Shown: positions 43,401-56,600 of the stretch, in pieces
How positions within the stretch are numbered: the stretch's first letter is position 1
Layout: each line of letters starts with the position of its first letter
Source: Callipepla californica brunnescens
Lineage: Eukaryota; Chordata; Aves; Galliformes; Odontophoridae
DNA length: 64,000 nucleotides
Reading direction: 5' to 3'
Assembly (NCBI GenBank): GCA_023055505.1
Contig: JALIRH010000004.1
Location: 17,045,368 to 17,109,367 of the forward strand
The notes under the pieces: generated by a model
Database searches by the model: none
What the model was told of the DNA's origin: nothing
What the model saw: the letters and a program-made list of their open reading frames with translations, nothing else
Translations under genes and position numbers: made by a program

Positions 43401-46400
43401 AATTTGGAATAAGGAAATCCTGGAGGTGAACGGTGGGGTCTCCGCTGCCCAGCAGTGTCGGGATGCCACAGTGCCTGCAGGCTGGGAGCTCTGGTTGATG
43501 TGTGACAGAGGGATGCCTCATGCATGAGCTCAAGCGTCTTTCTCAAGTGGCTTCTTTTAGATCAGTCTTTGTGTAACAGGGATCTGCTGGTAGTTTTGTC
43601 AACTTCATCTGGGAAATCTGTGGCATTCATGGTGAACATTCAGCTTTCCAGGATATTAAACTTGCTTTCTTAGGCTTTCGTGTGTGTTTCAGAATTGTCA
43701 CATCCTCTTAAGGCTCTCTGCCTTTTTTCCTACTTCTCTGCTTCCTGACTCCCCAGCTGACATCCTCTCATTTGTGCTTGCCAGAACAAAGTGGCACAAG
43801 CAGTATAAACTGTTGGTAAATTTACAGTAACAATCAGATGGAAATGCTGGTACTATTCAATGCCAGCGATCAAGATTGTACAATTCTTCTATTTTGAAGT
43901 GTTCTCCAATAGCATACTTAATTTTTGCCTGTATCTCGTGGCAGGCACATGATTAGGCAGTTTCAAACAACACTTGAAATAGACTATTGCATGTTCAAAA
44001 ATTGTACTTTTTCTGTTCTACGAAAGATGTGATGATAAATGGCAGAATTCTGCAGTAAAGCACGTTTGCCAGGTGCATTGAGTAGACAAGATACAGCCAG
44101 GCTCTAGGATGGCATTAGGAGTTCTAAATCTTCCATTTTGTGAAAGTCTCTTAATGATGCTTAAGACAGTGACATTGTTTAGACCAAACAAAGCTGCCAG
44201 TTGTGCTTCTTGGAAGGCAGATGCTTTGAGCTGGGCAGAAAATTTGTCGTGTACCCATTGCCAGCTAGTGCAAAAAGAGAGCACTCTGCCTATTTCCAGG
44301 AGTTCCAGTGATTCGTGGAGCAAAATATGATGCTTTAGATGCATAAGGACAGGAAATCCTATTTGGTGCGTGTACTTGGAGTTTAGAGGATTATAGCTGT
44401 TAATCCATTCTGGATTGACTGCATTATTATGCTGTTTGTAAAAACAGTTTCATCAAAGGTTGGAGACAAAAAAGAAATTAACTTTTATCTAACATTCTTC
44501 ATAGGTCCTGAAATTCTGCAGCAAGAGGGTTTTGTTTTTCTTTAATTTGTATTACTTTTATTCTATGCTTTTTTTGGTATCTTAATTGTGCAGTTGAAGA
44601 ATAATGGTATGTCAGAGGTGGATATGTGGGATGATTGTGGGAACTTGGAATTAAGCCCAGAATGAAGTTAGCTATATTTGTAAAGGCTGTTGAAATAGGT
44701 GTTAAACTTGAGGAGAAAGAGGTAAGGTTGATAAGTAAGGTATGTAAAGTTGATAAGCCAAGGTTGATAAGGATTTACTTTTGATTTAAAGAAGTTGAAT
44801 TATACAGTTAAGGAAGGAGCCGACATCTTTAAATAATGGAAGTTGTTCATGGGTGCAAAGTTGGAGAGTTAAGGTAACTATAGAAGAGCATGCACAAACA
44901 CAGTACTGACACACCATGGTGTGTTCGTAATGGGAGTAGTGGAACCCTTATCACTTGGGACATTTGAAACTATAAAGGATTCATGAGAAGAGAATTAATT
45001 ATGACAAACTCACCTAGAATCTGATAATGCAGATCCATCAGCAGTCTGAATATGAATGAGCATATGATGGTATTGCTCTGGAAAGAAGCTTGTTCCATCT
45101 TTTGTCTGTTTCCCCTTTTCTTTTTGCTGCCTGGCACTTTCGTGAGGTTGTGCTGTGAAGTGAAGCAGGGGAGGTGACTGGTTTAAAACGGCTGGTGTTG
45201 GTAGGTGAGATCATTCCTGGATCACTTCCTTCATCAGGCTTGTTATACACAGGTGGGAATAGGTGGCTGGGGAGGGAAAAGTTGTGCTCTGTTCTTCTGC
45301 CAAGAGCAGTGACTTAAAATGGATCTGCTGTAGGATTATCTTCAGTGGTACATGTGCATTATCTCTACATTTTTATCTCATCTTTTTTTGGGGAGAGCTT
45401 CTATCTAGTCTTCTCTGGAAATACAGCCTGAGAAGTTTAATTAAAAAATTGTTTGCATGTGTTATATCTGCTGTGGCAAATATCATTTGGTACTAGGTGT
45501 TCTCCTAACACACTTCATTTTGCATGCGGCATCTGACGGATGCTGCGTTTGTGTTGCTATGCAGTGAAGCCTGCTCTTCTTTTTGTGGAAGAAATTCTAA
45601 CTTTCCTAATGTAAGGATAAAGAGAAGGCAGTGTGCCACGTCAATTGTTCTGCGTGGTTTTTATTGTGGAAGTACAAAAAGTACCTGTAGAATCTAGATG
45701 TGAGCTATTCAAAGAACCTGGCAAGATGCTAGAGGTTTCTGTGTCTGTTTGGTGGCCTCGTGCAGCCAAAACTGTATTTGTAGTACTTGCTGTGTCATAG
45801 AGTTCCTGTTACAGTGGAAACCTGCTGACGTCATGCTGTGCCTTCCAGAGAAAGTAAATGGGAAGAACTGATACAGATGTAAGTGAAGAACATCTGAAAA
45901 TATGTTCATGAAACTACAAGCAAAGATTGAGTCTCCAGTTCCTGGCAAAGCACACTGCAGTGTTGATCCCTGGCACTTCTTCCCTCCCACCCCTGCTCAA
46001 AGGTCTGTCTGGGTGATGCATCCAGCCCTGCAGCAGGGAGTGTTTCTGGGCTTTTGAGCAGAGAAAAGTAAGTGAAGCTGACTTGGCACAGGTGTCCCTG
46101 AATGTTAAACACCAAAGGTTAGCAGTTTGAGCCGGGGTGTTTCAGGGTCCCAAAAAGAGCCACAAGCATGCTTTGTGGAGTAAAAGGCTACTGAAATCAG
46201 TAGGGAGAAAAAAGAAGTGCCTCTTGGTATTCAACTGACTTCAGCTAAGAATGGAAACTACAGTTCTTTAGGCAGAGGGAAGTTCATTTCAAACATGGTG
46301 CTGCATTTGTGAATGATACTTAGGAAAATGTTCCATGGTGCCACATATTTATTTATTTTGGGGTGATTTTGACAGTATTAAGTCTGTAAGTTAATGCAGA

Positions 46401-49400
46401 AAAACTTGTGTTTCTACATTATTTACAGTGGTTTTTATACTTCGGATGCTGTGTGAAGATTTTGAAGAGACTAAATAAAGCTATAATAATAAATATTATT
46501 ATAATAAAAAGATCTTGAAGAGAGTAAGTACTGCAAAAGAAGAAATCAAAGCATATCAAACAAAGACAAATGAGAAACTTTGAGAGAGCCTGAGTGGAGG
46601 TTTAGTAAGAACTCCTTTGCAATGATGTGTTTCGATCTTATTTCATTTGAGTTTTTGAACAGAAGTCAGGACATTCCCAAGTTAATGTTCCCACAGCAAT
46701 GCTGGTGTTTTCCTCTGAAGAAGAAATAGTAGGAAGTGGTTTGGGGAGTTACAACTCTGCACAGCCAGTAGTAGAATCTCCTAAGGTGTTAGTAAAAAGT
46801 TCCCACTTTTGGAAGTGATTTTAATCGCTGTTCATTCTTTAAAATGGAACATTGGCCCCAGTTCTTTGCACGTGTGAATAAATAAAGAGTTTTATCCACC
46901 CACTTCTGCAAAGAGCTCAACTGTGTGCGTGTTCCCAGACATGGGTATATGTATGTGTAAACATGTTGCAAATGTGATATTTCGAGCTCATTCAACTTCT
47001 CAACCAGTTACATTACAAACTTTCAAAGTTGGGACACATCAAAATTGTTTTCAATCTGAAGCTGTCAGTAGATGCTGAAAATTTGTTCCCTCTTTGTAGT
47101 GGGTGCATTAGTACAGGATGGTGATGACATTAGTTTGAAGATCTTTGTGGGGAGGCTTACCATATTCTTTTTTTCCCCATCTGAATTTAAATCTATTTGT
47201 TTCTATGAAATCGAAGGAAGAAGTACCTTGCTGTCATTGTGAAAGGCTTACATCACTGTGGAGCTGTGCAGACTCTGTTTAGAGACATTACATAGGGATG
47301 CTTTTCAAGATTTTTGCTTTGGGGTTTAATGATAGCAAAGTGAAAGTGTTTCTGTCTTTTGGCTGAAATGTATGAGGCTCTTGAAATTTAGTGTTGCTTC
47401 CGAAAGCAGGCATAGCATTTAGGCCAAGAATTTTGCTTCTGTTCAGTATACCTTAGTCTTTTACCCCCTAATAAGACATTAAGCTCTCCGCTGTGGCTGA
47501 TCAGTCTTCCCCTTGGCATGTATCCATAAAGCAATTGGGAATTTCCCTGTCTCCTTTTTTGTTCTAATCTGCACTGATCCTAAAACGTGTACCTCTCTTA
47601 TTCTTTAATCTGTTCTTCCTGTTGTATCTGTTAATTGGTAGACTCAGGCTCTGGTAGTTGGGTAAACTGTCACAAGTAATTCAGTTGGTCTGCTGGCTGG
47701 CTATGCAGACTGTCTGGAAACCTGTACGCAGATGAGTCCTTTTGCCTGTAAGACCAGAGAAAGCAGTGTTTGATAGCTGTCTCTGCAGAAAAGAGCAGGC
47801 ACAGTGGCTGGTAGCTGTTGCCTTGCACTGCACCAAGTGCTGAGGTGCAGGTGGCATCCAGGCTGCAGGAGAAGATGACAGATTCTCAGATTAGGAAGTA
47901 CAGTTGCCTCCTTGGTAAGTTTCTGGCAATGTAGAAGCCTCTAGTTCCTGGCAGGTTTCTCATTGCTCTCTCTTGTGTCTTTTTTGTCTTGTAAGTAATG
48001 TTAATCAGAAACTGGCATGCTTTCTGTGTATTGTGACCTAAACTGCCTCATTAAAACTTCATCTACTTTGTTTAATCTCAGTTATCTGGTACGTTTTCTC
48101 CTCCACTCTCAGGCACATGATTGCTCTCCTCCTGAATTTCTTCCATAGAATAGATATTTTTATATTTTAGAGTTTGAATATTGGCTGTTTTGGTTCTGAA
48201 TGTGTATAAGTCCATCATGAGTTCAGACTTCTCACTGATTTATGTGAGAGAACATTGACACGATGATGTATTTGTGAGTGATCCATGTGGTCTGTTTTAC
48301 CTGCTCTCTTTTCAGTTGTAAGTGGTAGGCTTGACATCCCACAAACATTAGATTCCTGGAAAGTGCATTTGAAGATCAGAGCTAGCTGGTCTGGACAAGT
48401 GCTGACTGTGTCAGTAATTTCATTGATCGGAACCCATTAATTGATCCAGTGATCTCTTATAAGATAGTCCTGGGTGCTGGGGAGACTGAAGTTTTGCCAC
48501 TAAGTAGCAAAGTGATATCTCAAGATTCATTGGACTCTTTTCCATCCTCCGGTACTCAGGGGCCAGAGCCATTAGTTTTCATTACCAGCTGCAGTTCTGT
48601 TTGTATTGTGCGGCGTACCAGAAATTACAGCTCTTTGCTCATCAGTGGGTATATTTTGTCTCTGTTGGGTATGGTAGGGCCAAGCGTTAACTCTTCATTT
48701 TTCTACCTGGAGTTGTCAGGTGGTGTCATTGTTCCTGCCAGCTTCATATACCAGAAATTAGAAGTGACATTGATACTCAAATATAGCATTTCAGTGAAGG
48801 GAGATAACTGCAGAAAAATCCTTAGTGAAAGGTACGATGTCCCAGTTTACACCCATTCGTTGTTTTGTTGCGTTCATAAAGAACCTACACTCAAGCAACT
48901 ATGAGGACAGCTGGCAGTTAATGTTCAGCTGGGGTGAATCTGTACACAGGAGCATGCCAGCTGTGTGTACCTTCATCTCAGGTATCCAAGCTCTGATTTC
49001 TTCTGAGAGGGAATAAAGTTGTCAGATTCCTTGGCCTTTGGGCTGTGTCTGTCTGGTGTGTGAACTTGATTCAAGTATTCAGTGTATTTATGTTCTTTGT
49101 GCAATTATGTGAGCCATATTGAAACAGTTTTGTTTTGAGAAACACTTATGATTTAAGACTGTTCTCCAAGGCTTTCTACAGGTGGTTGTCAGATTCGCTG
49201 CTTGCTTTCAGGAAGTTTTTATTGTGCTGGATTTTGTCTTTGATTCTGTGAGGGTTTTTTTTTTCTTAAAAGTATCCAGGAGTTCTGGTTTCCTCTGGCT
49301 ATGTTAACTGTACTTTCGTCTCCCTTGAGGTTTTTAAATTAATTCTCTGGTTTAACATAGTTGCATGTGCTAAGGGAAGGTTCTCTTTTTAACATTTAAA

Positions 49401-50601
49401 AAGTTGTTTACTAGTATATTCTTAAGCATTTACATGATGGGTGAGCTGTGTATTTCAGATTGTACTGAAAGTTGGTTATCACAGAAATGTAATTCAGCAT
49501 TCATGAGAATTCAGTTTCGATTAAATACTTCATAAAGTTTGTAATTAAATGGAAGAAAAAGTAAAATTTCTATTATGTGTTCTGAAGCCAGGGCTGTTAG
49601 CAGGAATTTGAGACCATGTTTTGGCCGTAAACAAGTACTCGTTTTAATTAAACTTCAAAAAAGCAAAGGAATGTGGGTGAGGTGGAGGAAAGTGTAGTCA
49701 GGTAGGTATTTGCTAGCGTCACCAGTATAAGTTAGTGTCTGAAATGGTACATATATTTCTTTTGCTTTGTTTCAGAGTAACATTTGGAGTAACGAATTCA
49801 GAAATGTGTTACCAATAGTTAATTTTCAGTAACATTCTAGAAAATATAAGCAATTTCATGATCTTGAAAATAGGCATTGTGGGTAACCAAGTTAGATTTC
49901 TCAGGATTCCTGGATTGGTTTTTATTTTTCTTAATATTATAAGAGAACTCAATTTTGTTACGCTTAAGCTTCTGTGCTCATTTAGAGTGTGTAATATTTT
50001 ATTAATACTATTGAATGAATTAGGAAGGAATTTAAACTAGCTATAAAACAAAGATGTAAAATTTCCTGTAAGTCTCCCTGTGGAAGAGAGGGCATGAGTA
50101 CATGTGATAAATATCCAAGTATATTAAAAGGTGGGTTAGAGGAGGTTAAGGATCACTTATTCACACTTCTCAAAGAATATGGAACAAAGGTTATGAAGAG
50201 GCTTGCAAAGCAAGGAAAGCGTGGACACTCAGGTAGCTTTGTAAAACTCTTCTTGCAGATGAATGATGGTTTTGGTCGTTTGCCTGTAAATAGATACTTG
50301 TAGTTTCTGTAAAGTATTTCAAGGCAGCCATAAACTTAGTGTGCATCCTAAGCGGAAGCATAGAAGAAATTTAAAAATAAAATTAAATTAAAGTATTTCA
50401 ATGTATAGTAGCTTGTGTTGTGATCAATTATTGAGTAGTCTAATGAGGATTGTTACCACCTTACGATAACTTGCATTATGAGAAGTGGGCTTTAATCTCA
50501 CAGCTCTCATAATTCCTACAAGATTCAGTTCATGTTGTAATTGTTATTAGCTGATTCTAACTCTATAGAGTACTCAGTGTCTGTTTTTCTTTTTCTTTTA
50601 G
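37464..50601 (+). other. CELF1 5' intron, first part: no coding sequence seen
   Basis: About 13 kb of AT-rich DNA with no recognised exon or interspersed repeat. A short CAG repeat lies near 42312-42328. Open frames such as 41864-42145 and 42142-42507 lack splice context or known homology. An E-box CACGTG lies at 37999-38004 just past the CpG island. Confidence 0.45.
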
Positions 50602-50640
50602 AGTGAAGACTGGAAGTGCTAGAGAAGTGCATAGCTGCAG
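50602..50640 (+). other. Candidate untranslated exon of CELF1 (39 nt)
   Basis: A textbook polypyrimidine tract and acceptor (CTGTTTTTCTTTTTCTTTTAG) ends at 50601. Thirty-nine bases beginning GTGAAGACTGGAAGTGCTAG one base later follow, and then a good donor (CTGCAG/GTATGA) at 50641. The segment has no ATG, which fits a 5'UTR exon between the CpG-island exon and the coding exons. It could be chance: no transcript evidence is available here. Confidence 0.4.
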
Positions 50641-53600
50641 GTATGAACCAGCTGCAGTTTGTTTCCCACAGTTGCTCACTGGAGTTTCATTTCAAAGGTT
50701 CAGAGAGAATTGATGATCTTTCAGTGATGAAAGCGACTGCTTTGCTGCAGTGGGCAGTGTTCCCTCAACCTTAAGCTCCTTGGAGTTTGTTGCACTTGTG
50801 CTGCTGAAGGGTGTTGAGAGTGTAAACAATTTAGGACTGCAAGTATCTAGCAAATAGAGTTCTTTAGTTAGCTTCATCTGTAATTTAATAGTTTTATAAG
50901 TGTAAGTAACTACAGAGTGGGATTGTGTGTCCTGATAGTAATTTTTTCACTGGAATGAATCTCCAGTATTCTGTAGTGCATAAAACCCTAAAGATATTAG
51001 TGGAAAAACTTTGTATGGGCTGTGACGTTCTGTTAGTTGCAGCATAAAAGGAAAATATTTGTGTGCAGATGCCTGGAGTCAAATGTGAGGATTTTCTGGT
51101 GCAGCTCTGCTCAGCCTGAAGTCTGGTGTAAGGGTGTAGTTTCTTGAGCCAATTCCTCATTCCTGCCTTATTTGATTTCCAGTGTTTTTGTTGTTGTTGC
51201 CATTGTTGTTTTGTACGTAGTTCTCATGATAATTTGACTGCATGGCAAACAGTCACTTTGCTGACCTGGTTAAAAGATATTTCATAATCAAGTGGTTATT
51301 TCTCTGGTTTAGTGAGTTGGATTGAGTGAAACCCTTCTGACTGTGCAACAACAACAACAAAAAAATAGATCAGATTGTAATTGTGCAGCTTAAGGACGTG
51401 TGACTGCTGTGTAAAGTAACACTTCAGTGCTCAGATTGTGGCCACTGCTACTCTTCTGATAATCACCTGTACTGGGACAGAAATACTTCAGGTGTGCTTT
51501 AGTCCATCAGCAGAGCAAGGAGGCTCTTGGAGAAGGGAGATAGCATACCAGCCATGACAATTCCCAGCTTTTACACAGAATGCTGCAGGTAGCTTCTCCA
51601 GAGCTCTTGAGTGATGAAAATGTATGCCTTTTTTCAGTTTTGCCAGCAGTCAGTCTTCTCCCTGCCACACTCTTAAATCTAAGGCTTTTTTAAAAGAAAG
51701 GTGTATCCCATTGATCCCAGCTTGGAGGTATTTGAAGTGATTTGCTGAGAAGCCGGATGCTTGTTAACAGACTTACCTAAGCTTGAAGGTCAAATGTGAT
51801 ACAGAGATCCAGATTAAATAATTGTCCCTTTTCAAGAAATCTGAGAAATAAAGCCACATTATGATTTTACAAATTCCTGTGAATGCTGAAAAGACAAAAT
51901 CGAGTTTGTCGTGTTTTACGTAACTGCCGTATTACTCATTGCCTGGCTTTGAATTTTCCATATCTTAATCAGGTTTCTGAGTTGGAGGAAGAATGATAGT
52001 ACTGGAAACTCCTTCACGCTTTGTTTTCACCTCTTTGTAGCTATAGAGGTTCAGCAGGGAGCCAGTGGCATTGGTCATATCTCCTGTTAAATACTAGGCA
52101 ACCAGAGATGCTGAGTGACCTGGAAGGATTCTTTCCTTCTGTGGAAAGGAAAACCTCCCTTCGGAGCAAGATACATAGTTTCTCATCCTTAAAAGAGATG
52201 AATTCATTTGTCTTAATGTGATGGTAGGGAGATGTCCAAATAAAAGGAGTGATTCTTCAACATCTGTTAAGGTTATATAAAGTTTTTTTTATATGCATCT
52301 GAGTTTAATGTACTGTTATGATGAACTAAATAAATTGACAGTACAGAAATGAGTTTGGATGGAACTGTGATAGAATTCTGATTCTAGTGTGGTCTGATGT
52401 ATAAAACTGAGGAAGAGTCAGCTTTGCTTTGAGATGAGGAATCAGTTAGCCTTTGTTTCCTGCTTTTATGGTAATGGCTGTCTCCAAGTTTTTGAAATGG
52501 AGACTTGAACTTGTTTGTTCTATTCAGAAACTTGTATGCCTTGCTTCGCCAAGGCGAATTGTAGTTGTTCTTGTCAAGAATTAATGCAGTGTGAGCACTG
52601 GCAGTTTCAGGAGTGAGGAACTTCTGACTGCTGGATTGCCACTGGTCAAGTCCGTGTTCGCTATGCTGATGTTCTTCTGGGCAAACAGATTTACCTTTGC
52701 ACTGTTCCAACACCCTGTGAACAGACTGAGCAGTCTTCATGTTCTTGTCCTGCTCCTCCCTTAGAATGGTCCTTTTTTAGTTTTCCTGGAGATTAAAATA
52801 ATTACCTGCTTGGCATCCCTGTACTGAAAGCCAGGGGAAATTGTGCCTTGTCATGGTGTGAGCTGATGCACTAGATGAAAGGGATTATAGCAGTGTTTCT
52901 TATTTTAAATGCATGTTGTATTCTGCTTGAGCTGTCTGTGCTATCAGTAAGCTCTTCAGGTAACGTGCAAAGGAACGCTTGATTAAAATGAAACTGGGAA
53001 GGAATAGTGGTTTCTTCTTTTTACTTTTTACTGTAGAATAATTTTAGCTAATTCTGTTTTGTATCTGGTAGATAGATAGAAGAAACAATTTAATATTAGA
53101 CTTGTCAAAACAGCTTGCACAGTTGTTCTGATTGCTGCAAAGGACAATGAAACTTGAGACTTGTTGCTTTGTTTAGTCCAAAAGGTCTCTTGACATCTAA
53201 AAAGGGAAGGGGGGAAAAAAGCCTGTATTGTTCTTGCAGAAGATTTTTGAGCAGATCTGACTACTATTCTAAGAACCATCAGAAAGCAGAAGTTTAAAAT
53301 TTAGTCAACCTTAAAAATTAAAATTTAAAACCATTCTTGTGAGCTCGGAGACAATGTTTGGGGGAGGAGAAAGGCAGTATAAATGCACCTGTACCTCTGC
53401 TTTTAGGGCAGGAGGGCTCACAAGCATTAATTTGTCAAAGATTGGGCGTCGTTTACCATCTGCATTTTCTATTTCTGTCATGGTCTGAATTCAGTTAATA
53501 AAAAGCAAGGAGATCAAAAAACAAAGCAACCTAATCCTCCTGCCTTAAGTGTTCTATCCTGTCTCCTTTTAAAAGCTCTATCATTTCACAGTGCAAAGAT

Positions 53601-56600
53601 GCACATCCTCACTTCTTGTACTCTCATTTCCTGACTTGACTCCTGCCCTGTCATACTGCTGCTTTTATTTCCTCTTGCTATTGTTGTGACTGAGCCTTTT
53701 TTCCTACTTTCTCAAGATTTTTTTCCTGTCTGTGTTGCCAAAGTGTCTACAGGTCTTTCAGATCTCTTTGGTATTAATTTTCCATAGTATGCCTCTGGCA
53801 AAGTGTAAGCATTGTTATGTTGTAGCATTACAATGACGGAAACTCAAAATCCTTCTGAAACTGTTTGCTGGAATTATGGCAGGTGCTTAAAATGAGGATA
53901 ACAGGGCTAAATCCTTTACTTTGTTTAATGGTTATGTGCCTTTATAAATAGTCAATAATGAGAGGAAGAAACATAAAAACTTCTTCATAAACATTAGCCC
54001 TAAGGTATGTGCATCAGTGCTGCATCTTCGTATCAATTATTAATTGTGAAGTGTCTCGCAAACAAGGATAGACGTGTGATGATTACTCCTTGTCTTTGGT
54101 TTGACAAAGTTAATTATTCTGGGCTGCCTGCATTAAGACCTGCCATTATCTCTTCTAGTACAGCTGCTTTAATATGTTCTCATGCATTAATTGCTCCAGA
54201 TTCGTGATTTGCCCTTGGAGCAATTTGTTCATCCGTGTACATGGCTCATGTCAGTTATCTTTCATACTGTTCCTTCTCAGGTCTTTGCTGTCTACTTTGC
54301 ATCAAGTTCTGCTTATGAAAAAAGTTTGTTTTTTTTTCTTGTTACTGCTTTTTAACCCACTGCTACCACCACCAAGAAATAGCTAAGATGATTTTGTTCC
54401 CTCTCAATTCCTTTAGTCTGGGGGGAAAAAAAAATGAGGAAATATGCCAGATTTAATTAGGACATATGTATCTGGAAAGACAGAAATTTAATATACATTT
54501 TAGATCCAAGTTGTGACCTTAAGAACAGCAAGCTTCAGCCACATACAAAACTGAAATGTAAAGCTAGTAGGAAGAAAATGCCTTGCATTAATCAAGGACA
54601 GATGACAATCCAGGTACCTCTCTGCTACGTTTTTATGATGATTAACATGTATCTTTAATGTATAATTGGGGAGCGGGTGTAAGAACAAACACCAAAGAAA
54701 AGATGGAGTTCACTGAAAGATGTTTTAATGTGGAAATTTTCCTAACGTGGATGTCTTGTATTTATTTCATTGTACTGGTATAGTGGACTATTAACAGATG
54801 TTGTATAGGTGCTGTCCTTGAAAACAAGGTGGTCAGGTACTGACTGCCCTTGGAAAAATCCCAGTAAATCCTAACCAAAGCTGTCTGTCACTGTAAATGG
54901 CACTATTGTGGACTGTGATAGTTGAAGTTCTTTTATATCAAGTATTCACACATTATTTTGAGTAACCTCAAACCAGAGAACGGCGGAGGCACTCAGCTTA
55001 CTTATTCTTCATTATTGTAGTTTACAGGAAATGTTACGATTGGGAATGGGTGTTTGAGGCTGTTGTGAGGAGGTGGTTTCCTCCCAGTTTCCTCCCAGAG
55101 GGACAGTCAATTCCCATTTCTTCTTTATTTTTGTATTGCTTGCGTCAGCATTTGTGGTGTCACCACTGAAGCAGCAGACACAGCTGCAGTAGGTCAAGCA
55201 CTGCGTTAGCAGACCCATGCTGCTGTGTTAGCTGCTGGCTGTGTGCTAAGAAAGCAGAAGTCAGGGCAGCATGGTGCAGCTGTTCTGCCCTAGAGAAGCA
55301 GGGCATTGTCTGTAGTGTTGTGGGTTGTGCTCACAGTGCCAAGTCTGATAGCACAGCCCCACTGTTGGTCACAGTGTGCTTGTGCTTTCCCTCTCAGGCA
55401 AACAGGTGAAAACAACGAGGGGGAAATTTACAAAGTTTGGGGGCCATGGTCTGGAAATCTGTGAACTTCATTTATGAGCTCTAAGTGGGTAATGAGGTTG
55501 ATTATTCAACTTCTGAGTTTGTTAGGTGCCGTGGTACTGGCAGGTATTGCCAGAGCAGTACTCTGTGGAGGGGAGAGGGTTTGGCACAGATAGATAAGTT
55601 CTCATGCTGCAGGGCTGCCATCTCCCATTTGGTGTAAGTTGTTCTAAGGGGAGAGCCAGGTATTGAATGTACCACAGATTGAATTGCAGTTGCGAGGCAT
55701 TTTAAAAAGAAGAAAAATGCACATACTGGTAACTGTGCTGTTAAATTTTCTGAAGGCCAGAAGTGTGATTTACTTATTTTTGCTGCTTATGGAAGCATTT
55801 GAATAAATGGCTGGTAATAACTTAGCATTTTTAATTACTGTTTACACTGTTCATGTGTAGAGCTCAGTTTAGCTCTAAGAGGGCAACTCTTCCTTTCATT
55901 CTGTTGCTCTTTTTGCACTTCCTTTCTCCCAGCACACATACACAGGATCTTTGCAAGTTCCAAACTTCTGCCCTCTGTGTTCACAGAGTAGCATCTGCTG
56001 TTTTGTTTTCACCTTTTGACTGCAGAACTGACTTGGTAATCTTTCAACCTCCGTGTTTTCAGCTGCTAAGAACCTGTTGTGGTTTGTCTGGTAGCCGCTG
56101 ATTGGTTTCTTCTGAGTACCTGTCCAGCCTGCCCTTGTGAATGACGATTGTCTCTGCAGTATCCTGCCAACAAGGAGTTACGCAAATCTGCCTTCTTTTG
56201 CACACACACAAAAGTCTCCTTTGGGGAAAGAAGGAATGCTATCTCAGCTATTTAGATTTTAGTTTCTTATCTGAAATTCGAAAAGTTACCTTAGAGATGT
56301 TAGTTACTTGAGAAGATAGTAGCCAGGCACCGCATATTTCAGTTGATTCGAGGATTTGTTTCAGTGCTTTTTAAAATAAAAGCAAGAAGGGTGTTGCCTG
56401 GACTTGTCAGTCACATGGATGTGTGGCAATCAATGCGGAAGTGTTTGCCTCCACACTATCATGTGGTAATACTGTATATACAAAAATTTCCTATCTGGTT
56501 TCACTATTTTATTGTTACAGTAAGGTCAAAAAGGGTTCTGTTAGAGCGCTACTCGATTGATGGACTTGGCAGTTCGTCCTTTTGCCAAAATGATGTCTTG

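Noticed and set aside
44018..44344. A 108-codon minus-strand frame with possible transposase-like feel
   Set aside because: No catalytic motif, terminal repeats or target-site duplication could be found.
48449..48904. A 151-codon plus-strand open frame in the CELF1 intron
   Set aside because: It has no family resemblance, no splice or promoter context, and a length expected by chance a few times in 64 kb.
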